64,000 nt of DNA from Trissonchulus latispiculum (Eukaryota > Nematoda > Enoplea > Enoplida > Ironidae): assembly GCA_030248195.1 (NCBI GenBank), contig JASAND010013275.1, positions 1 through 64,000 of the forward strand, given 5' to 3'. A model generated the notes under the pieces. That model searched no databases, was not told the origin of the DNA, and worked only from the letters and a program-made list of their open reading frames with translations. A program made the translations under genes and the position numbers. Below are positions 57,371 to 64,000 of the stretch, one piece after another. Numbering within the stretch: the stretch's first letter is position 1; each line of letters begins with the position of its first letter.

Positions 57371-60120
57371 ATATAGAAGTTTACTAATATTGATCAGTTC
57401 TATTGCAAATTGATAGGTGTTGTGTTCATTAGGACGCCTTATCATTTTCTATTTTTTATTTAACTGATTATAATAATTCATTCCCAATTGTTATAGTTAC
57501 AGCTATTTTACTCACTGCAATCAGTTTCTTAACTTTACTTTGAATCCACATATTAAATAGTATACGCCACGTATTATGCTTTTCGTTGCATATAAGAATA
57601 CTGTGTACAGTTTTGCCATCAGACTATCAGATAAGCTCTTTAAATATAGTGAGGCACCGTAGACAATCTGAATCTTGCAGACTGAAACTCATTGGCTGCA
57701 GCATACGACGGCATATTTCAATTGGTTTTTATAAAATACGACCAACATGTTCATTTTGAAAATGGCTGTGCTTTAGTTGAAGCTATTTCAACTGCCCTGT
57801 AGTTGAAATAAATTCTGGCCATAGCAAAGTAACAAAAGAGGATCTACTCCGCTACTTAGCTGAAAGTTGGTTGTCTTTCACGGATTTATGGAATAACTTT
57901 TGCCTAGCTTACAATTTTAATTGATTTAAAGAGCCTCAAAACAGCCCACTTTCCTTCCCTTCGTTTCGTCGGTCTCCAGCTACAATCCCTATCTCCCGTT
58001 TCATCTGCAGTCCCGAAACATGATCTCAACTGTCTTCCATAGTGGTCCCAAAATCACAATGATCTGATTTGCAAGCCAACAATGGACTTCAGAACAGATT
58101 CGACAACTAACCCAAAAGAAATGCTAAGTTTTATGAAATCGATAATTATTTACATTTTTAACTGTTTCAAATACTCCAGCAAACCCAGCAAACGGTAGTA
58201 GAGCGTATTCGTTCTGAAAATCAAGTTGAGATTTAGAGATTAGGTTGTTGTGAAACTGTGCCAGCTTCAACTTTAGACATTCTGGCGAATAAATGCAGCA
58301 TGTGTGTAATTGTCGGCACAGTCATTGCGGAAAACCTCATCCTCTCATTTGCGCTGTTTGATGTGGTTTCTTCGTTCTCACTTACATATTGTAGGTAAGG
58401 TCACAGCAGAGTTCATGGTCAATTGGCATTAGACTCCAGTCATGACCACTTGGCGCGGCGAATGGTCAAAATGAGACGCTGAAAGAGTGACTTCACCCTT
58501 CCCACTGCCTCCAAAGCAAGAAGAAAAATTTTTATTGTCAACGGAACAACTGTGCTTCTGTATATGTTCTATGTAATATGTGTATTGCTTCGCTACCTAT
58601 GGTCCACCGGACCAGCATGGTTTTGATGTACGCTTCTGGTGCCAGCTAGCATCGGACACTAGCAATCCCCCCTTCCCGCCCATGTCATTTAATTGTCCGA
58701 GAGTTAAGGGGTGGCCGCCTTCGGGTGGAGCTGCCGAAGTGCGTTCATCACACAGACGGTGATGGGCAAATCTCTAGCCTTGGTACTCGCCTCGGGTAAT
58801 TGTGAAGACAGTTATTCGGTGTCAGTCAATCACCCTTCCCCAATAGTCAAAGTTTGAAATTATTGTGGCTGACACTACTCCTAACTGGTGCACATCCAAC
58901 TGGAGTGGGGCGTATGGAAAAAATAAATTCTGCTGCAATGAGCAAAGAACAGTGACAATAACTTTGCGTGAGCTTATGCTATGCAATGCAAGCTTCAAAG
59001 TTTAAGACAGACGTGTGCCAGTTTAAAGGTCTCACAGAGGCCAATTTACCCAAAAATGGTTATTGTAGTTTTTGGCATCCTTTTTTCAGCGATTACAAAG
59101 AACTCACTAGGCCGGCTGGAGGGCCCAGCACATTACGTTCAATACAAAGACAACCCGAAACCGTTTTAGTTGAAACGACATCTCTTTTCCAACTATAGTT
59201 TAATCGCTTGATAGATAATTGAGAAAAAAGTCAAAATTCAGGTGGCGGTGCAACTATATATTTTACCTCATTTCTCTTATATTATGATTATATTATAATA
59301 TTTTACGTAATATAGTATAATATAGTATTTTTATAACATAGTATATTATAATACTTATATTTTACGAAGAGTTGTTTCATGATATTTGATGCCCTTCGAA
59401 AATTTAATTTAATATACTGTAGCTTACTGAAACTGTTCAGCAATCTTAATAGAAGTGAAGAACAAAATGTTAACAACCGTGACGGCCCTTGAGTTGAAAA
59501 AGGAACATGGACAAGTTTTTACAAATCAATTCATTAACGTTTTATTCCAAAGTAGTAATTATTAAGAAAAACAGGTTAGATAATTTAATCAGTTAAAATT
59601 TTTAACTCACTGGTTAAATCTAATCTGTCCATCCAAGACATTGTATATTTACTTGTCGTCTTTGGTGGTCGATCAGGATGGGCAATCCTATACTCGGTGG
59701 ACTCCAAGGAGGCCACTGCTACCCGAGAAGCGAAGAACAGGCTCAGGGTCGGTGCTGATGTCTTTTTAGGTATTAATTAATTATTATTATTATTAATAGG
59801 TTTAATCCATACACGAAGCTTAGCTCTTTAAACTCACTTGTTCTTAGTATTTGAACTAAACTGGTAAAAAGACGGGAGATCTATTAAATCATATATATAT
59901 ATATATATATATTTCAAAATATGCGTTGTTACAGCGCAATATGAAAACGTGAGCAGAGTTTACCACTGAGTGCTTTAGCGGCAGTCCCAGCGATTAAACC
60001 ATTTTGCTATTTGAAGATTCAATGACAACATACAGTTAACTCGCATGGGGTGGACAGAGCACCCACTTAACAATCAACAGCAACAAACCTGAAATCGGCG
60101 ACAATATATTTAAATCAATA
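57371..60120. other. Non-coding DNA between the receptors
   Basis: No supported gene. Contains an (AT)n run at 59890-59912 and an ATT-rich stretch near 59781-59800. Confidence 0.4.
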
Positions 60121-60185
60121 TTGCAGTTCACATAAACAGTGTTGCAAGTTGTCCAGTAGCCATCTTCGCATTAGCCTGACCAGTT

Positions 60186-61259
60186 TCATTGTTTTCTGAC
60201 CATACCTACCATGACAAATTTACAGCTCCTCCTCAATTTACTCATGATGGAAACTCGAATTCTTTTATTGAAAATGACGTATAAATAAAAGTTGGATGCC
60301 TGGGCAAACCAAAATGTAATAGCTAAGAATATTGCCGTGACTGACTGAATCGAATAAGTCAATAGACGTGACATAGCATCTTCATAAGTTAACAAAGATA
60401 CAGCATCGCTTCCAATTATGAAGTCCATCGGATACATTGAAATAAAGTAAAGTATGTTATTCAAAGTCATTGGCACAGTTAAGCAAAACTGAAGTAAACA
60501 CAACTGCTTATCCTTGACCCACTTTTCTTGGCTATTAAAATCTTGCACAGCATTTATTGGTCTTCGTTTCACCATTATACCAATTACAACAAAAGACATG
60601 AGGATGAACGCAGTTACACCCTTAATGAGGTCTTGGATTAGTACAGTTATGACTAGAATCTTATAGCTGTTACTCTGAGTCCATGTTACAAACGATGGAA
60701 ACGCAAACAGTACTTCGTTAAAATACAAAATTGAATAGAAAATTGAAAACACGAGCACTTTGCAGATGAATTGCTTATTATTAATTTTTGCAAAGTACAG
60801 CGGTAACCACAAAGCAACACAACGCTCCAGAGCAACAGCACTAGCGACGATATCATTGAACGCACTTGAGCCATTTATGACACCAAAAGCAAAATGTCTA
60901 AATATCCCACTCGACTTTATGCGGTACTCGGACTCCAACAATGCTTCCGAAAAAAGCGCAGCATTAGTAACTATTGCTCCAACGGCGATAATTCGGTGAT
61001 AAATAAAACTAACTTGTTCGAAGTCAGCCCCACGCAGAAGAAGGAGTGTCAAAAAGGAACCAGCAAGACCGATGAAACCCGCAAATATCGCAGCATATTT
61101 CAAATTTAATAAAACTGATTTAATCACAAAGTAGGATATGTAAGCATTATAGTAGTTTAGTATCTGGGTATCGTTCATGTATTTCGAAACATTTCGCCAG
61201 TGAGATATTGAAAAGGGTTCTGGCTCTGACATTTCATTGGCGTTTAGTAAATAATCCAA
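60186..61259 (-). CDS. Rhodopsin-class-like GPCR, paralogue 2
   Basis: 357 residues, single exon, seven membrane segments at about 54-75, 84-106, 121-147, 165-184, 199-231, 252-277 and 304-330. ERC (145-147) ends TM3 and SNFYLY (322-327) marks TM7, followed by FNKRIRVSIMSKLRR. It shares with paralogue 1 the blocks SFxYHRIIAxGAI, AVALERxVALWxPLYF, CLTVPMTLNN and FWFAQASNFYLY, about half of all residues by eye. The extracellular Cys at the start of TM3 seen in paralogue 1 (NCFAYG) is His-Phe here, so the normal class A disulphide is unlikely. One NVS glycosylation site lies near residue 23. Ligand unknown. Confidence 0.85.
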   Translation of the reverse strand: MDYLLNANEMSEPEPFSISHWRNVSKYMNDTQILNYYNAYISYFVIKSVLLNLKYAAIFAGFIGLAGSFLTLLLLRGADFEQVSFIYHRIIAVGAIVTNAALFSEALLESEYRIKSSGIFRHFAFGVINGSSAFNDIVASAVALERCVALWLPLYFAKINNKQFICKVLVFSIFYSILYFNEVLFAFPSFVTWTQSNSYKILVITVLIQDLIKGVTAFILMSFVVIGIMVKRRPINAVQDFNSQEKWVKDKQLCLLQFCLTVPMTLNNILYFISMYPMDFIIGSDAVSLLTYEDAMSRLLTYSIQSVTAIFLAITFWFAQASNFYLYVIFNKRIRVSIMSKLRRSCKFVMVGMVRKQ

Positions 61260-61525
61260 GAGGAAAGAATATTTTGGTTCACTTCAATGAATAAGCAAAA
61301 TTATTTCAACGGTTGCCTGATTTATCGCTTCAGATGACGTATTCCAAACAGCAGGATTAAAATAAACAGTATCCAGCCAAGAATAAGCTCCACGCATGAA
61401 GCCAATATGCTAATTGGAGGTAGAATTGCTTTCCAGTGGTCCAAACAGAGGATCATAGAAAAGCTGAATAAATATTATTGATGCCTTTGATGAATCGGAT
61501 GGGAGTACAACCTAATTAAACCCAT
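61260..61525. other. 5' flank of receptor 2
   Basis: Non-coding; no element recognised. Confidence 0.4.
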
Positions 61526-61957
61526 CAGGGGCCCGTTGCATAAAAGGTATTACTAATAAATTATTAGTGATTAGTTGATTAGTGCAGCAGTAATAATGAG
61601 CAAAGCTATTAATTGAGTCAACAAATTTTGGTGTTTTCGGTATTATTTTGAAGATAATGAAGTGATTAATTCAAAAATGGCCAAAATTTTCTATAATTTT
61701 CTCCACCTCAATAGTTCTGATCACAAATATCAGAGGAAACTCGATTTTTGAAGGTTATTCCTTTGGCTTAGTCCAAATTTTAATTTTACACCAATTTAGG
61801 ATATATAGTTCGTTAGAGCATCTCAAAAGCTACAAAACGACATATAGAATATCCCTTAAGCTCTTCCACAACTTTAGCTATTTTCAATCAAACTGCTACA
61901 CTAATCAACTAATCACTAATAATTTATTAGTAATACCTTTTATGCAACGGGCCCCTG
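61526..61957. mobile_element. MITE with 59-bp perfect inverted ends
   Basis: Starts CAGGGGCCCGTTGCATAAAA and ends with its exact inverse. The arms match perfectly for 59 bp and extend to about 65 bp with one mismatch. The 300-bp AT-rich centre has no frame. No target duplication was seen. Confidence 0.88.
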
Positions 61958-62606
61958 GTGGCTGGCAGTTTGTTAGAAACGTTCTGAACCGTGGTCCATA
62001 AAAGCTGCGTTGACGCTGTATGATTTTAGAACGCGTTTAATGCGGTTTATGCGCTTATTCGGTTGCAAGAATGAATATGTGTCAGTACAAACCAATTTTT
62101 ATACGTGATACTATTAGTTTTACTTGATAACTTGATAATAAGCATTGAAGGGTCTCCGATGCAGCCAGAAAAAGTTACAAGCTGTCAAAGTCGGACAAAG
62201 TACGAAATTTTGCTAAATTTTCATTGCAAAAATCCAATAAATTTATTTCTAGCTGCAAGACTTGATTCAGAGACGGGATCAACTATACGTTATTTTAATG
62301 CGCATAACCTCCGGCATCACCTGGTGGAAGGACTTTTCTGCCGACGAACTACAGCCGGCCCTGGATTTGCTTGAATGCAGCGCTCGAATAGGGCTTGAAA
62401 TCATCAAAATTTCCATAGCCGGCGGAATGCCATAGAAACTATATTTTTCAAGCAGGTGTCGAAATATTTTCCCAAAATAGGGTGGACGTGCTAAAGATAA
62501 AAGGATCAAATGCCCAGATTGCCAACCGGCAACTGCACCCTATCCCAAAATATAAGATGCCAAAAATCAGCACTTGTGCCAGTTGGCAGCCGCGGGAATA
62601 AAAGGG
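61958..62606. other. Non-coding DNA
   Basis: No gene recognised; a plus-strand frame at 62105-62374 has no known domain. Confidence 0.4.
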
Positions 62607-62610
62607 TTAA

Positions 62611-63393
62611 TGTGGTGATTCCCTTTGGGCACATATTATTGGTTGACGGTTATCAAGATGAAATTTGATGAAACTTTCCAAACTAAGTTCTTTTAGCATT
62701 CTAACACCCTCCGCACAATCCCGCTTCAAAACTTTGATATCTCCGTTCAGGGCGGTTTTTGCCGATTTTTGACAGTTAGTAGCTGCACAGCTATCATTAT
62801 ATTCATTCGAAAGATCTTGTTGAGCTCTACATTTTTGCTTTTTGAAGCACCTTTCTAGATTTTCTCTATAGTGAGATATAGCTGATTTTTTTATTTTAGG
62901 GTTGAAAACTTGTCATTCTTGGATAAATCAAATAATCCTCCATTTCTTGAGCTACGCGAGCCGTAAAATTAAACTAAAGGTGTCAATTTAAAGGTCTCGA
63001 CGGGGCCAATTATTCGTGACATTATAATCCTCTAAATGCTATCCCGTACGCTGCTATCATAAAAATGTAGTTTTTGCAAAAACATGACCTAATTTTTCCA
63101 GCGATTGTGCAGTTTTCACTATGCAAGATTTTCAGAGCAGTTTCATAATAATTAAAAAAGGGTCCCCAGCTATTTGATAGTGGAATCGAATGATGTGGAC
63201 GACGCCTCGCGAAAAAATTTACTTTAGTCTGCAAAAAATCTGGAAGATTAAATTACTTCAAAAATGTAGTAAAATAATTTCAAAGAGTTAAAGTTTGTTA
63301 AGCTCTATTTTGATATAAAAATGGCTTCTTAACTCCAAGGAATGAATGTGTAATAACGGTTCAAAGTTGATGTCTCTAAAAGGAATCACCACA
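62611..63393. mobile_element. TTAA-flanked MITE
   Basis: Ends TGTGGTGATTCCCTTT and inverse AAAAGGAATCACCACA, flanked by TTAA at 62607-62610 and 63394-63397. TTAA targets are used by piggyBac and Kolobok-type elements. No transposase. Confidence 0.75.
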
Positions 63394-63397
63394 TTAA

Positions 63398-64000
63398 AGC
63401 ACGAGGTTTGCATCAATAAATCAGTTACTACTGCATTTAGAAAGTTTTATATGAAGGGACTCCAAACGAACACTTGAAGTTAAAGGTCATCTTCTGAAGC
63501 TACTTCTACTGATAAAGTGCTCCAAAAAAATGGAATTCAGCTGGCTAGGTTTTAATATGTCTAATCTGCGGATACTCGCTATAATGGTTTAATCAGAAAG
63601 TTTTGATAGACGCGCTGGGGGACCTACATGCCACCTCATTGGGAAATCCGACAGGCAAGGACCCATCAAATGTAGATTCCACCGGTGTCCCCTGGCATCC
63701 GTCTGGTCAACGGTGCAAACGGGCTCTGTTCCCGGGGACATGGCATTGCCATGTCGAATTACATGATGCCATCCAAGTGCTTAAATTGTGCTACTGAGTG
63801 GTTGCTTGCTTCTGCTTATTCTTGCCCATTCCTACGTTTCTGAATGATGTGCTGGTTGCTCTCGAACTACGAAGACCTGTACCGGACTTCAAACCTCTAG
63901 GCTGACGAGCCCGTAAATAACCATAACACAAACAAAAATCTCCCAGTCGGCGAGTCTAATAAATAGTGAAACATACATATGCTATGTCAAATCCATTTTT
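63398..64000. other. Non-coding DNA at the window end
   Basis: Balanced-GC stretch 63600-63960 with an ACATGGCATTGCCATG palindrome; may be an unrecognised repeat. No gene supported. Confidence 0.35.

Overview
This is AT-rich nuclear DNA of an invertebrate metazoan. The phylum cannot be settled from the window. Support for an animal genome comes from a tRNA-Gln-type primer binding site, a tRNA-headed SINE, hAT and Harbinger-like miniature transposons, spliceosomal signals and two seven-transmembrane receptor genes. Almost all of the window is repeats; only the two receptor genes (54.7-55.7 and 60.2-61.3 kb, minus strand) look like host protein genes.

The standout is a nearly complete Ty3/gypsy-class LTR retrotransposon at 3722-12707. 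It has 181-bp LTRs, a tRNA-Gln-type primer site, a polypurine tract and four long reading frames. Beyond Gag, protease, reverse transcriptase, RNase H and integrase it encodes proteins not expected in such an element. A Upf1-like superfamily 1 helicase, preceded by a dsRNA-binding-like segment, lies between Gag and the protease. A last frame downstream of integrase joins a NADAR domain (nucleic-acid ADP-ribosylation/NAD-related family) to an SGNH esterase-like domain. Expression appears layered. One in-frame TAA separates Gag from the helicase, a +1 overlap leads from the protease to RT, and one in-frame TGA separates integrase from NADAR-SGNH. A consensus splice donor placed directly after a leader ATG would, if joined to an acceptor just past that TGA, give NADAR-SGNH its own ATG in frame, much as retroviral env is expressed. 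The untranslated leader folds into repeated hairpins.

Layout. 0-3.7 kb: a solo or 3' LTR (1256-1995), a small hAT element and a broken gypsy integrase. 3.7-12.7 kb: the retrotransposon. 12.7-31 kb: intergenic DNA with miniature transposons, including a Harbinger-like element nested in a hAT element with its 8-bp duplication intact, a tRNA-derived SINE, and a shattered non-LTR retrotransposon on the minus strand (23.3-27.8 kb). 31.7-46.3 kb: two copies of a ~4-kb non-coding unit with long inverted arms; one copy carries a foldback insertion that the other lacks. 35.9-40.6 kb: two further hAT miniature elements and a nested palindromic element. 47.6-52.2 kb: a promoter-like segment followed by three hairpins, then two Harbinger-like elements sharing a TTA target. 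52-64 kb: the receptor pair, a 432-bp element with near-perfect 65-bp inverted ends, and a TTAA-flanked element.

Many of the miniature transposons share one plan: unrelated terminal inverted repeats next to arrays of a short motif in inverted orientation at the two ends. No transposase gene that could mobilise them is visible.
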